Shown in pieces: positions 1-7,526 of a DNA stretch of 64,000 bases. Location: the NCBI RefSeq assembly GCF_029360585.1, contig NZ_JAQZSJ010000019.1:38536-102535 (forward strand). The letters are read 5' to 3'. Source of the stretch: Cohnella caldifontis. Lineage in GTDB: Bacteria; Bacillota; Bacilli; Paenibacillales; Paenibacillaceae. Position numbers and translations under genes: made by a program. The notes beneath the pieces are model-generated. The model was not told where the DNA came from and did no database searches. It saw nothing but the letters and a program-made list of their open reading frames with translations. Numbering within the stretch: the stretch's first letter is position 1; each line of letters begins with the position of its first letter.

Positions 1-740
1 TAGCTGCCGAAGCCGACGTTGAAGGCCGCTTCCCCGGCGGTGCGTCCGGCATGCAGCATCAGGAGAGCGGCTTGCTGCAGTCGGATGCCGTTCAGCATTT
101 CCACGATGGACTGCCCCGTCTCCGCCTTGAAAAGGTGGGACAGGCGGGATGCGGACAAGCCGACGGCGGACGCGAGCTCGTTGATCGACGGGGCGTCGGC
201 GAGCCGGGCCGACAGCATGCGGGCGACCTGCCGCACCCTGGGATCCCGGCCATCCGCCAACTCCTCCGCGGCCAGCAGCAGAATGCCGACGATCAAGTTT
301 TCGCAGCGTTCCTGCCTATAGGCGCCCCCTCCGCGAACATCCCGGACCAGGTCGTGAAACGATTGCGCCATCCGAGCGCGCATTCCTTCCATGATGGAAA
401 CGATGAGGGCGTCGCCTTCGGGAAAAAGCGAGGTTTCCCGGATTCGGGAGAAATGAGCCCACAGGAAATGCCACCGCCCGGTGCGGCCCGTGCCGTAGAC
501 ATGGGGAACTTCCCGCCGGAGCAGAACGAACTCGCCGGCGCCGCAAACCTGCGTGCCGGACGGGGTCCGGAAGAAGCCTTCGCCGTCCAGCGTAAACGCG
601 ATGAGCCATTCGTCCATCCCGTTCGGACGACGGATTTCATACGATTCGTTTTCGTCGAAATGGCCCGCGATGATACGGTTCAAGTCAGGTTTCCCCAGGT
701 CCACCGTATTCGGCCTCCATCCCATTCGCCGTATGAGCAT
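1..740 (-). CDS. AraC-family transcriptional regulator (C-terminus cut by window edge)
   Basis: The minus strand reads open from an ATG at 740 to the left edge, about 246 residues. The first ~150 residues look like an AraC-type cupin sensor domain (FDENESYEIRRPNGMDEW, then a GEFVLLRREVPHVYG stretch typical of the ligand-binding barrel). The end shows the first helix-turn-helix of an AraC DNA-binding domain (INELASAVGLSASRLSHLFK followed by ETGQSIVEMLNGIRLQQA). The second HTH lies beyond the window, so the gene is partial by position, not broken. GGGAG sits very close to the ATG at 740; a second in-frame ATG at 725 is possible but has no better ribosome site. It is divergent from the dioxygenase gene at 880 with 139 bases between, so control of that gene is plausible but inferred. 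Confidence 0.85.
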   Translation of the reverse strand, partial: MLIRRMGWRPNTVDLGKPDLNRIIAGHFDENESYEIRRPNGMDEWLIAFTLDGEGFFRTPSGTQVCGAGEFVLLRREVPHVYGTGRTGRWHFLWAHFSRIRETSLFPEGDALIVSIMEGMRARMAQSFHDLVRDVRGGGAYRQERCENLIVGILLLAAEELADGRDPRVRQVARMLSARLADAPSINELASAVGLSASRLSHLFKAETGQSIVEMLNGIRLQQAALLMLHAGRTAGEAAFNVGFGS

Positions 741-879
741 ACTCCCATCGTAGCCGATCGAAGCGAGGACCGCTACCCGGATAGCAGAATTCAAACACTT
801 TTCGACCGAAACGCGACTTCCCCGGGACCGCTTCCCCCCTTTACAATCGGGTTGAAACCAGACAAGGGAGGCTGCCGCC

Positions 880-1686
880 ATGAGCCACCGCGCGTTGAGG
901 GCGCTTAGCCCCGAGCAGCGCACGCGATTCGAGACGGAAGGTTACTTGATCGTCAGGGGCGTTCTTTGCTCCGAAGAGCTGGATGAAATCAAATCGGCGT
1001 TCGAGGAGATCAGCCATACCACGGTGCCGGGCCATTTCGAGCCGATGCGGGACGGGGAACGTTCCGATCCGCTCAAGCGTTATCCGCGCGTCATGCATCC
1101 CCATCGCTTTCATCCTGTCGGCATGAAGTACATGCTGCATCCGGGGATCTTCGCGATCGTCGAGGATTTGTACGGCGAAGAAGCGCTGGCGGCGCAAAGC
1201 ATGTTCTATTACAAGCCTCCCGGGTCGCGGGGCCAGGCTCTGCACCAAGACAACTTCTATCTGAAGGTCGAGCCGGGCAACTGCATCGCCGCCTGGACCG
1301 CGGTGGACCGCTGCGACGAGGAGAACGGCTGCATGCTGCTCGTCCCCAAGACGAACGCGTACGAGATCGTCTGTCCCGAGCTGTCGGACGCCGCGGAATC
1401 GTTCACGACCCACTACGTAAAACCTCCGAGAGACGAGAAGCCGGTACCGGCTCTCATGGAGCCGGGAGACGTTTTGTTTTTCAACGGCAACCTGATTCAT
1501 GGCTCATACCGCAACAAATCGCAGGACCGCTTCCGCCGCTCGTTCATCTCGCACTATGCCAACGCGTCGGCTTTCCGCATTTCCCACTGGTACAATCCGC
1601 TGTACCGGGCGGACGGCGCGGAGCTTACGCTGGAAAGCAACCCGGACGGGGGGCCGTGCGGCATCGAGACGCCCGCGTATCACTGA
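880..1686 (+). CDS. Phytanoyl-CoA dioxygenase (PhyH) family Fe(II)/2-oxoglutarate oxygenase
   Basis: This 268-residue cytosolic protein has the layout of PhyH-family non-heme iron oxygenases. The facial triad is visible as H122-x-D124 in the stretch ALHQDNFYL and the distal His207 in NGNLIHGSYRN, with Arg219/Arg220 (FRRSFISHY) placed to bind 2-oxoglutarate. A GGGAGG ribosome site precedes the ATG at 880. Family members hydroxylate diverse small molecules, so the substrate cannot be read from sequence. It is a single gene, divergent from an AraC regulator and closed by a hairpin terminator at 1715-1750. Members next to AraC regulators in Paenibacillaceae are often part of carbohydrate or natural-product catabolism, but nothing here fixes the pathway. 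Confidence 0.85.
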   Translation: MSHRALRALSPEQRTRFETEGYLIVRGVLCSEELDEIKSAFEEISHTTVPGHFEPMRDGERSDPLKRYPRVMHPHRFHPVGMKYMLHPGIFAIVEDLYGEEALAAQSMFYYKPPGSRGQALHQDNFYLKVEPGNCIAAWTAVDRCDEENGCMLLVPKTNAYEIVCPELSDAAESFTTHYVKPPRDEKPVPALMEPGDVLFFNGNLIHGSYRNKSQDRFRRSFISHYANASAFRISHWYNPLYRADGAELTLESNPDGGPCGIETPAYH

Positions 1687-1714
1687 GCCGCCGCGCGAGA
1701 ATCCTAAAGAACGG

Positions 1715-1750
1715 AAAGCGATCGCCCTTCCCCTGAGCGATCGCTTTTTT
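1715..1750 (+). terminator. Rho-independent terminator after the PhyH gene
   Basis: Ten-base arms AAGCGATCGC and GCGATCGCTT are separated by about 11 bases and run into a TTTTTT tract, 30 bases after the stop codon of the dioxygenase gene. Confidence 0.85.
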
Positions 1751-1788
1751 CACGGCTCGGAGTCCCAAGATCGGTTGAACGAACCCCC

Positions 1789-1817
1789 TTGAAGATTGCG
1801 ATCTATTGTGGTTTAAT
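1789..1817 (+). promoter_or_regulatory. Sigma-A promoter of the tetR-SMR operon
   Basis: TTGAAG at 1789-1794 and TTTAAT at 1812-1817 are 17 bases apart, a good vegetative promoter. The predicted transcription start falls on or next to the 12-base palindrome at 1824-1835, the expected place for a TetR repressor to block initiation. Confidence 0.6.
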
Positions 1818-1823
1818 AAACTG

Positions 1824-1835
1824 ACGAACGTTCGT
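1824..1835. promoter_or_regulatory. Perfect palindrome ACGAACGTTCGT, probable TetR operator
   Basis: ACGAACGTTCGT is a perfect 12-base palindrome between the -10 box and the TTG start of the TetR gene at 1851. Position and symmetry fit an autoregulatory operator for the encoded TetR protein. Binding is inferred from layout. Confidence 0.6.
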
Positions 1836-1850
1836 AAGGGGTTGATTGGA

Positions 1851-2429
1851 TTGACTTCAGATAAAATTCGAGAAGTAGCGCTTAGACACTTTACCCGAGG
1901 CGGGTACGAGGGTGCTTCACTCGCCGACATCTCCGCCGAGGTTGGGATTAAAAAACAATCGCTTTACAATTATTTCACGGGAAAAGACGAGTTGTTTTTC
2001 GCCGTATTCCGGGACGTTGCCGCGAGGGAGATGCTTTTCGTCGAGGAGTATTTGAAGCAGAATCCGTTGCCGTTGGAAAAGGTGCTGTACGGTTTTTTGG
2101 ACGGTTACCGAAAGCGGTACGAGCGGGAAGACGACACGAAGTTTTTTCTGCGGATGGCCTTCTTTCCCCCCCGTCATCTGAGGCAGGAGATCGTGGAGTA
2201 TTGCAATCATCATCTCGACGCCATGGGCACTCTGCTCGAACCGTTCTTCGAGTCCGCGGCAAGCGCCGGCGAAATGCATCCCGACGTTTCGGCAGAGCGT
2301 GCTACCGTCGCTTTTACGGCCGTCCTGGACGGCATGTTCGTCGAAATGCTGTACGGAGACATGGAACGTTCCCTCAAGAGGCTCGACGCATCTTGGTACG
2401 TCTACTGGCGAGGGATAAGGAACAGCTAG
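1851..2429 (+). CDS. TetR-family repressor of SMR efflux genes (YvdT-like)
   Basis: A 192-residue TetR/AcrR regulator. The N-terminal HTH is clear (SDKIREVALRHFTRGGYEGA, then the recognition part GIKKQSLYNYFTGKDEL), followed by a helical ligand-binding domain ending YVYWRGIRNS. I chose the TTG at 1851 because AAGGGG lies nine bases upstream and translation then begins just before the HTH; in-frame TTGs at 1806 and 1842 would put coding sequence across the palindromic operator. The stop is 14 bases before the first SMR gene, so the three genes form one operon. Bacillus subtilis has the same order in yvdT-yvdS-yvdR. The likely role is ligand-relieved repression of its own operon; the inducer is unknown. 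Confidence 0.85.
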   Translation: MTSDKIREVALRHFTRGGYEGASLADISAEVGIKKQSLYNYFTGKDELFFAVFRDVAAREMLFVEEYLKQNPLPLEKVLYGFLDGYRKRYEREDDTKFFLRMAFFPPRHLRQEIVEYCNHHLDAMGTLLEPFFESAASAGEMHPDVSAERATVAFTAVLDGMFVEMLYGDMERSLKRLDASWYVYWRGIRNS

Positions 2430-2443
2430 AGGAGGTACGCAAC

Positions 2444-2785
2444 ATGAACCGCAGTTGGATTTCCATTTTCGTCGGCGCGTTTTTCGAAGTGCTTTGGGTC
2501 ATCGGATTCAAGCATGCAGACGATGCGGTGTCGTGGGGGGCAACGGTTGCCGCCCTTGTGATATCGTTTTACCTGATCATTTCCGCTTCGGCCCGTTTGC
2601 CCGTAGGTACGGTTTATGCCGTATTTACCGGTCTTGGGACGGCAGGCACGGTGCTTGCCGAAATGATCCTATTCGACGAACCGGTTCAATTGGCGAAGAT
2701 CCTGTTGATCGCGATGTTGCTTGCGGGGGTCATCGGGTTGAAGTTCATCGGCGGGCCGTCCGAAACGAAGGAGGCGGCGCGGTAA
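2444..2785 (+). CDS. SMR-family multidrug efflux subunit, first of a pair (YvdS/YkkC-like)
   Basis: A 113-residue inner-membrane protein with four predicted transmembrane helices and the small multidrug resistance signature. The proton- and substrate-binding glutamate of the family is E14 in GAFFEVLWVIGFKHAD; the GTVYAVFTGLGTAGT motif of helix 3 is also present. GGAGG at 2431-2435 precedes the ATG. Its stop overlaps the start of the next SMR gene (TAATG), which indicates coupled translation and a heterodimer, as in YkkC/YkkD, YvdS/YvdR and EbrA/EbrB. Some paired SMRs export guanidinium compounds, but no guanidine riboswitch was seen upstream, so substrate is open. Confidence 0.88.
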   Translation: MNRSWISIFVGAFFEVLWVIGFKHADDAVSWGATVAALVISFYLIISASARLPVGTVYAVFTGLGTAGTVLAEMILFDEPVQLAKILLIAMLLAGVIGLKFIGGPSETKEAAR

Positions 2786-3099
2786 TGGCTTGGATTTCGT
2801 TGCTCGTTGCCGGCGTGTTCGAAGTCGTGAGCGTGCTCGGGATGAACCGGATCAAGCGCGATCGCGATGCGAAGGCCTATTTTCTTTTCTGCGCGGGTAT
2901 CATTCTAAGTTTCGTTTGTCTGAGCTTCGCCATGAGGAGCCTGCCGATGGGCACGGCCTACGCCATTTGGACGGGGATCGGCACCGTTGGCGGAACGCTG
3001 GTCGGCATGCTGTTTTTCGGCGAATCGAGGGAATGGCGCCGCATTCTGTTCATGGCCATGATCTTGATCGCCGCAGTGGGACTGAAGTTGATCTCCTGA
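2785..3099 (+). CDS. SMR-family multidrug efflux subunit, second of a pair (YvdR/YkkD-like)
   Basis: A 104-residue four-helix membrane protein, partner of the preceding SMR subunit. The family glutamate is at E12 (LVAGVFEVVSVLGMNRIK) and the helix-3 motif reads GTAYAIWTGIGTVGGT. The ATG overlaps the upstream TAA by one base. Charge patterns of the two subunits differ (a KRDRD loop here, KHADD in the partner), which fits opposite membrane orientation in a heterodimer, though topology is inferred. The gene ends 14 bases before an AT-rich toxin/immunity islet begins, and no terminator separates the two. Confidence 0.88.
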   Translation: MAWISLLVAGVFEVVSVLGMNRIKRDRDAKAYFLFCAGIILSFVCLSFAMRSLPMGTAYAIWTGIGTVGGTLVGMLFFGESREWRRILFMAMILIAAVGLKLIS

Positions 3100-3113
3100 T
3101 CGCACGAAAATAA

Positions 3114-3491
3114 TCCGCCCAGGTACGAGCCAAGGGGACGGGTAATCCTGACCACCCCATTAGAACATACCGAGATGCTGATTTAAGTAAACTTGAAGCT
3201 AAATATACTGCTGACCCTAGACTAACCGTGGAAATGCCATACGTAGGTAAAGGAAAGAACGGTACAAATTCAGAAGGATGGTTACGGGATAAGGACTATT
3301 ACTGGAAAGAAGTGCAAGAGAAGTATCCTGAAAGTATAAGTAAAGCCAATAAGCAGAGGATAGAATTAGACTTTTCACCTATTAATGATAAGCAGTTCAG
3401 AGAACATTTTCCGCAGGTTCGGGCGGTATACACAATGCTGAAAAAGAAGCAGGAATTTGGGGTAGTGATAGCCAAAATGCTGAATTACTAG
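3114..3491 (+). pseudogene. C-terminal tail of a polymorphic (Rhs/WapA-type) toxin, start missing
   Basis: The frame is open from 3114 to the TAG at 3491 but has no credible start at its head. It reads as the last ~125 residues of a larger protein: an RAKGTGNPDHPIRTYR opening followed by a small basic/acidic module (GKGKNGTNSEGWLRDKDYYW ... DFSPINDKQFREHFPQ). A GTG at 3228 could start an 87-residue product but has no clear ribosome site. Base composition falls sharply within this stretch, from GC-rich at the edge to AT-rich. The next gene is a Syd/SUKH immunity-type gene, the usual toxin-immunity order. I read it as an orphan toxin tip left by recombination. The toxic activity is not recognised; I could not place catalytic residues. 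Confidence 0.5.
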
Positions 3492-3523
3492 AAAAATTTT
3501 CGAACAAGTAAAGGGTGATATTT

Positions 3524-4060
3524 TTGTCTATAAAGGAAGCTATGAAACAATATTTTTCAGTAAGGAAGACTGTCGCAGACGAGGGGCTAGATTTTTTATT
3601 TAAAACACCATTCGACGTAGAAGTTGATTCTCTTATTTATGTTGGAGAAGTTGACGAGGATGAATACATCTCTTGGAGACCTGTCGAAAAGAATGTGACT
3701 AATGATTTTAGTTTACTAGAAGAAAAATTAGGTATTAAAATTCATGGGTCTGTCGTTGAGTATTTTAATTCATATTGGTTTGCTGATTTAGATGGGTTTA
3801 TTAAAGACCACTATATAAAGCTAGAGTCCGTACTGCCAAAAGCGGATTTAGAATCTTACAGCAACTTACTTTCGGGTTACAAAAGCAACCACAATAACAA
3901 AATCGAGAAAATTCCTATTGGCATAGAAGGCAACGGGCTTATTGTTGTAGTTGATAACCAAGATGGTTCTGTAAAACTTGAGGACTACGAACGAAATTCA
4001 TTTGAAGTAATCTCAGAGGGCATTGAGCAATTAATTTTATCTTTACGGTTAAAAAAATAA
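3524..4060 (+). CDS. Syd/SUKH-2-like immunity protein
   Basis: A 178-residue soluble protein that resembles SecY-interacting protein Syd, the founding member of the SUKH-2 immunity group. Shared features are the EYISWRPVEKN segment (Syd has a YWQP motif), then an LGIKIHGSVVEYFNSYWFAD core, and a late IPIGIEGNGLIVVVDNQDGS strand pair. The TTG at 3524 is chosen because AGGGTG ends six bases upstream; a GTG at 3515 would overlap that site. It lies 32 bases after the toxin tail, as expected for its cognate antitoxin. AT-rich composition and AAA/ATT-type codons differ from the flanking core genes. Assignment rests on remembered family pattern, not on a search. Confidence 0.6.
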   Translation: MSIKEAMKQYFSVRKTVADEGLDFLFKTPFDVEVDSLIYVGEVDEDEYISWRPVEKNVTNDFSLLEEKLGIKIHGSVVEYFNSYWFADLDGFIKDHYIKLESVLPKADLESYSNLLSGYKSNHNNKIEKIPIGIEGNGLIVVVDNQDGSVKLEDYERNSFEVISEGIEQLILSLRLKK

Positions 4061-4091
4061 ATAAGCCAACTGATAAATCGATGATGAATAA

Positions 4092-4331
4092 GAAAACATT
4101 CGATGGCGCAGAATTACAGAAGTACCAAAAGCTATATTGGGCAATGATAATTGTGATTTTGGGACTGGTCTGCTAATGTTCTACCGTGCAGACGGTTATC
4201 GTCTCCTCCAATCAAAAGATGCTGTGTCCGAATCCACCCTACGTGAATGGAAAGAATTTATTAGTAATTTATATCAAAGATTACTTGAAGATGGATTTTC
4301 TAACAAGGAAATTTCTTTACTCCGCCATTAA
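4092..4331 (+). pseudogene. Fragment of an unrecognised small protein in the immunity islet
   Basis: An AT-rich frame runs from the stop at 4089-4091 to a TAA at 4331 and reads VPKAILGNDNCDFGTGLLMF, then YRADGYRLLQSKDAVSE and a helical end EWKEFISNLYQRLLEDGF. The only starts are a TTG at 4137 and an internal ATG, neither with a ribosome site, so it appears to have lost its beginning. Composition matches the neighbouring immunity genes. I do not recognise the family. Confidence 0.35.
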
Positions 4332-4432
4332 CAAAAGTACAAGTCTTCAACCTAAGGAAGTCAAATCCTAGTGCACCTAGTATTCAGTTGGATAAGTCGC
4401 CAGGTGATGAGGTGGAAATTCCAGTTCTCTAA
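4304..4432 (+). pseudogene. Short coding remnant in the immunity islet
   Basis: A 42-residue open stretch without a start, reading PPLTKVQVFNLRKSNPSAPS then IQLDKSPGDEVEIPVL and a TAA. It looks like protein sequence but is isolated by stops. It may be a tail of a toxin or surface protein. Function unknown. Confidence 0.2.
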
Positions 4433-4594
4433 TAACATGATAAGTGGCGGCTACCCAGTGCCGAATGAATCCATCATTCAACCAATAACACATATAACCC
4501 ATGTAATACCCGTATAAAAGATTTCGTCATTTTGATTGTACACCCATCAAAATGCTTGAATTTTATCACCTAAATAGCGCTTTTCCGTTCATTT

Positions 4595-4641
4595 AACAGG
4601 TCGATTATGGTCAGATACCACCATGATTGACCTGTTTTTTT
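4595..4641 (+). terminator. Strong terminator, nearly identical to the one at 6299
   Basis: AACAGGTC(G)ATTATGGT pairs with ACCATGATTGACCTGTT across an 8-base loop and is followed by T7. The same hairpin with two or three changes recurs at 6299-6345, which suggests duplication of a gene-plus-terminator unit or repeated recombination in the islet. Confidence 0.85.
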
Positions 4642-4798
4642 GTTATCTTCGTTTTCTTGTGGATTTTTCAAAACAAACGCAACTTTATGATTAAATACCG
4701 ATAGATATAGTGTCGGAGACAATTCAATGCTTGCCGGTAACGAGCGAACAAATCGCCGAAATGCGGACGCTTATAAAAAGCCTTAGAGGAGGCTTAAC

Positions 4799-5006
4799 AT
4801 GGAAAAAGAAGGATTCGTATCTCTTTGGGTTGGGAATGTCCAGTCTTCCGATTATTCCGAAATTTTCTGTTATAGCGCAACAAGGATTGCCGAATGATTT
4901 TAATGAAGTAGTTTTACTGTATAATTTTCAATATACTGGTGCAATTTCCGAAGCAATCATTCTATCGAATTACTTGAGATTTTTAGGTACGGTTGAATAT
5001 CAATAA
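4799..5006 (+). pseudogene. Frameshifted and shortened Imm22-like immunity gene
   Basis: AGGAGG lies just upstream of an ATG at 4799 whose product begins MEKEGFVSLWVGNVQSSD, an opening I associate with Imm22-type immunity proteins. That frame soon hits a stop. A second frame then continues with LPNDFNEVVLLYNFQYTGAI and ends LRFLGTVEYQ at 5006, which reads like the matching C-terminus. The two halves are in different frames and the middle of the family appears missing, so the gene seems internally deleted with a frameshift near 4850-4880. A GTG at 4710 opens the second frame further upstream but has no ribosome site and runs over the AGGAGG. The Imm22 name is from memory of the family. Confidence 0.45.
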
Positions 5007-5042
5007 TGGGTGATGCTCAGTGCAGAAATTATCGATCCATGA

Positions 5043-5123
5043 TTGGCTGACAAGGTCATACCTGTCCGCCTAGACTTGGCTAAAAATAAGTATGGAATTG
5101 AAATCAGGTTTAGGGAGGAGTAA
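5043..5123 (+). pseudogene. Tiny coding remnant before the 5126 gene
   Basis: A 26-residue stretch without a start, LADKVIPVRLDLAKNKYGIE then IRFREE, ends two bases before the ATG at 5126. Its last codons carry the GGGAGGAG ribosome site of that gene. Probably the tail of a lost upstream gene. Function unknown. Confidence 0.2.
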
Positions 5124-5125
5124 AT

Positions 5126-5572
5126 ATGTTAGATAAAGAGACTCAATACGCTTTTGAGAAGATCAAATTTATTGAAAGATATAAGAGTCTAGCCGCAAAA
5201 TATCAATTTAATGTTAGTGAAAGTTTTGAGAATTATGAAAGTAACCAAGTAGCAACTATTATTAATGAATTAGGGTACGAGGCTTCGTTTAATAAGAAGG
5301 AAAATTTCTTTAAGATTACGGAAGTACATGATGATTATAAGTTTCAATTTAAAATCTCTTTGAAATATGGTGTAGCAGAATTTATATGGTCTGTATGGAA
5401 AAATTCTGAGCTTAAGATGGGTGGGACATGGGGAATATTAAAAGAACAACTAGATGGTCTGGAAAATGACAAAGTGAGGAAGCCGATATTCCGTAACTAC
5501 GATGAATTGAAAGAAATATTAGCTGATGCGTTTTTAATTTATAGAGATTTTAAACGAGAGTATATGCACTAA
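5126..5572 (+). CDS. Hypothetical protein of the immunity islet (148 aa)
   Basis: An intact AT-rich gene with a strong GGGAGGAG site six bases before its ATG. The product is acidic and soluble, with no signal peptide or membrane segment. The first half is helical (EKIKFIERYKSLAAKYQFNV); the second shows alternating strands (FFKITEVHDDYKFQFKISLK, then AEFIWSVWKNSELKMGGTWG) and ends in a helix DELKEILADAFLIYRDFKRE. I recognise no named family. Its size, acidic character, AT bias and place among immunity genes suggest an immunity protein for an absent toxin, which is inference only. Confidence 0.65.
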   Translation: MLDKETQYAFEKIKFIERYKSLAAKYQFNVSESFENYESNQVATIINELGYEASFNKKENFFKITEVHDDYKFQFKISLKYGVAEFIWSVWKNSELKMGGTWGILKEQLDGLENDKVRKPIFRNYDELKEILADAFLIYRDFKREYMH

Positions 5573-5643
5573 TTCTCCAATAAATTAATAGTTCCAATAT
5601 AGCGAGAAGTACCAGTTCAGAATAAGCGAAGGTGAATAATTAA

Positions 5644-6126
5644 ATGCCATTATCTTTGTCTTATTGCACCAAATGGGCATTGGCTAAAAAAAAGCCGTGG
5701 AAGATCATTGATGAGGAAACAGCGAGAGAATGCCATCATAAGCGTCAGCCGTATAGCGCAATAATAAGCAAAGGTGAAAATGCGATATATATTATTGATA
5801 TAGCGAATGAATGGGTGTCTATTATTTTTTTGGATGATATGTTGCGTCAATATTTACGGTATGATTTCAAGGAAGTTGAGCCAGGAAGACTGTTTCTGAG
5901 GGGCGGCTACTTTTGGGAGTATGAAGGGGATACCGATAATGAAATGGGTCGGAAAATTTTTAGGTTTGAGGAAAATGGATATAGCTTATTAGCCGAGGAC
6001 AACTTCTTAACGAACGAGAGTCGGGAAGTGGAGGTAAATGGGGGTGTTGAATCAAACTGGGAAAAGTATCCCGAGTTTGGTGAATACATGTATTTATGTA
6101 GAAAGGAAAGAGACGGGAAGGTGTAA
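5644..6126 (+). CDS. Hypothetical immunity-islet protein (160 aa)
   Basis: An intact AT-rich gene preceded by GAAGGTG eight bases before the ATG. The product is soluble, with aromatic-rich strands (AIYIIDIANEWVSIIFLDDM, RGGYFWEYEGDTDNEMGRK) and a C-terminal motif NWEKYPEFGEYMYLCRKERD. That last motif is repeated, with changes, in the fragment at 6133-6276 just downstream (NWDSFPEFGQYLHLCREER). The family is not recognised, but tandem variants with the same tail are typical of immunity gene arrays. It has no catalytic motif that I can see. Confidence 0.65.
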   Translation: MPLSLSYCTKWALAKKKPWKIIDEETARECHHKRQPYSAIISKGENAIYIIDIANEWVSIIFLDDMLRQYLRYDFKEVEPGRLFLRGGYFWEYEGDTDNEMGRKIFRFEENGYSLLAEDNFLTNESREVEVNGGVESNWEKYPEFGEYMYLCRKERDGKV

Positions 6127-6132
6127 CATTGA

Positions 6133-6276
6133 TGGAGATTTACTTTTGTGATAAGCGGTCAAATATTACACTATGATTTTCTTGTTAAGGATGATAAAAA
6201 GGACGACCTTTCGAGAAATTGGGATTCATTCCCTGAATTCGGTCAATATCTTCATCTATGTAGAGAGGAAAGATAG
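6133..6276 (+). pseudogene. Truncated second copy of the 5644 gene's C-terminus
   Basis: The frame from 6133 to the TAG at 6276 ends NWDSFPEFGQYLHLCREER, matching the end of the upstream protein (NWEKYPEFGEYMYLCRKER) at most positions. Only about 47 residues remain and there is no ribosome site for the GTG at 6148, so this is the 3' end of a diverged paralogue whose 5' part was deleted. Confidence 0.5.
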
Positions 6277-6298
6277 TTGAACCTCATTACCTACATGA

Positions 6299-6345
6299 AA
6301 CAGGTCAATTATGGTTAGAAATCACCATAATTGACCTGTTTTTTA
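6299..6345 (+). terminator. Strong terminator closing the immunity islet
   Basis: A 17-base perfect stem (AACAGGTCAATTATGGT with ACCATAATTGACCTGTT) around an 8-base loop, followed by T6. It is a near-copy of the terminator at 4595. It also stands at the boundary where composition returns to GC-rich, and lies beyond the 3' end of yhbH on the other strand. Confidence 0.9.
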
Positions 6346-6380
6346 TTGGGGACGGGTTGTTTTCTTTGGTCCTATATCAC

Positions 6381-7526
6381 TTACCCCGCCGCCTCCCGCT
6401 TGCGGAAGAACGTCTTGAGCGCGTTATAAATCTCCGCCTTATCCCTAATCACGTAGTACAGGAACTGCTCCTGCTCGATGTGCTTGTAGGCCGACATCAG
6501 CGTGCTCGAACGGTTGTACTGGTTCACTTCCCCGTAACCGAAAATGTTCGCCCGCGTCAGCAGCTCCCGGATCAGCTTCACGCAGCGCTCGTTGTCGCTT
6601 GTCAGGTTGTCGCCGTCCGAGAAATGGAACGGATAAATATTGTACAGCGAAGGCGGGTACCGCGAATCGATGATCTCCAGCGCTTTAATATAGGCGGACG
6701 AGCAGATCGTGCCGCCGCTCTCGCCGCGCGTGAAGAACTCCTCCTCCGACACCTCTTTGGCTTCCGTATGGTGCGCGATGAACACGATCTCCACTTTTTC
6801 GTATTGGCGGCGCAAGAAACGGTTCATCCAGAAAAAGAACGAGCGCGCGCAATACTTTTCGAACGAGCCCATGCTGCCCGAAGTGTCCATCATCGCCAGG
6901 ATGACCGCGTTGTTCTGGGGTTTGACGATTTCCTCCCACGTCTTGAACCTGAGGTCGTCCGGCGTGATGCCGGAGATTTCTGGATGGCCCTCCCGCGCGT
7001 TGCGGCGCAGGTTTTCGAGGATGGTCCGCTTCTTGTCGATGTTGGAGAGGATGCCTTTCTTGCGGACGTCATTGAACCGCACGTCACGGATTTCGATCTG
7101 ATCCTGGTCCTTGCGCTTCAAGTACGGCAGCTCCAACTCCTCGAACAGCATGGTTTCCAGCTCCGCGATGGAGATTTCCGCCTCCACCACGTCGTCGCCC
7201 GGCTGATCGCCGGCGCCTTCGCCCTTGCCGCTCTGCGGCGCGGGATCGGTCCCGATGACGTCCCCGACCCGGCTGTCGCCGTCGCCTTGTCCGACGTGCT
7301 TCTTCTTGTTGTAGTTGAATACGAATCGATACTCATCCAAGCTGCGGATGGGGATTTTGATGATCTGGCGTCCGTCCGATAAGATGATGCTTTCTTCGGA
7401 CAACAGGTCGGGCAGGTTCTGCTTGATCGCTTCCCGGACTTTCTGCTGATGCCGGGCCTGATCCTGGTAACCCTTGCGGTGCAGGGACCAATCTTCGCGC
7501 GACAAAATAAACGAGGACTGCTTCAT
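6381..7526 (-). CDS. yhbH: Sporulation protein YhbH (DUF444 family)
   Basis: A 381-residue cytosolic protein. The N-terminus carries the hallmark [19 protein letters not shown]; a charged linker (~75-115, [12 protein letters not shown] onward) follows, and the C-terminal half is a von Willebrand A-like domain with a MIDAS motif DTSGSMGS at 214-221 and later [15 protein letters not shown]. Length matches YhbH of Bacillus, which is made during sporulation and partners the PrkA kinase and SpoVR in other species. GGAGG at 7536-7540 precedes ATG 7526; a GTG three bases upstream is also usable. The gene stands alone here, with the AT-rich islet beyond its 3' end. Its molecular role is not settled even in the model organism. 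Confidence 0.93.
   Translation of the reverse strand: MKQSSFILSREDWSLHRKGYQDQARHQQKVREAIKQNLPDLLSEESIILSDGRQIIKIPIRSLDEYRFVFNYNKKKHVGQGDGDSRVGDVIGTDPAPQSGKGEGAGDQPGDDVVEAEISIAELETMLFEELELPYLKRKDQDQIEIRDVRFNDVRKKGILSNIDKKRTILENLRRNAREGHPEISGITPDDLRFKTWEEIVKPQNNAVILAMMDTSGSMGSFEKYCARSFFFWMNRFLRRQYEKVEIVFIAHHTEAKEVSEEEFFTRGESGGTICSSAYIKALEIIDSRYPPSLYNIYPFHFSDGDNLTSDNERCVKLIRELLTRANIFGYGEVNQYNRSSTLMSAYKHIEQEQFLYYVIRDKAEIYNALKTFFRKREAAG

Noticed and set aside
4710..5006. 98-codon gene starting at GTG 4710
   Set aside because: No ribosome site, no family match for the first 45 residues, and it runs over the AGGAGG-ATG of the Imm22-like start at 4799.
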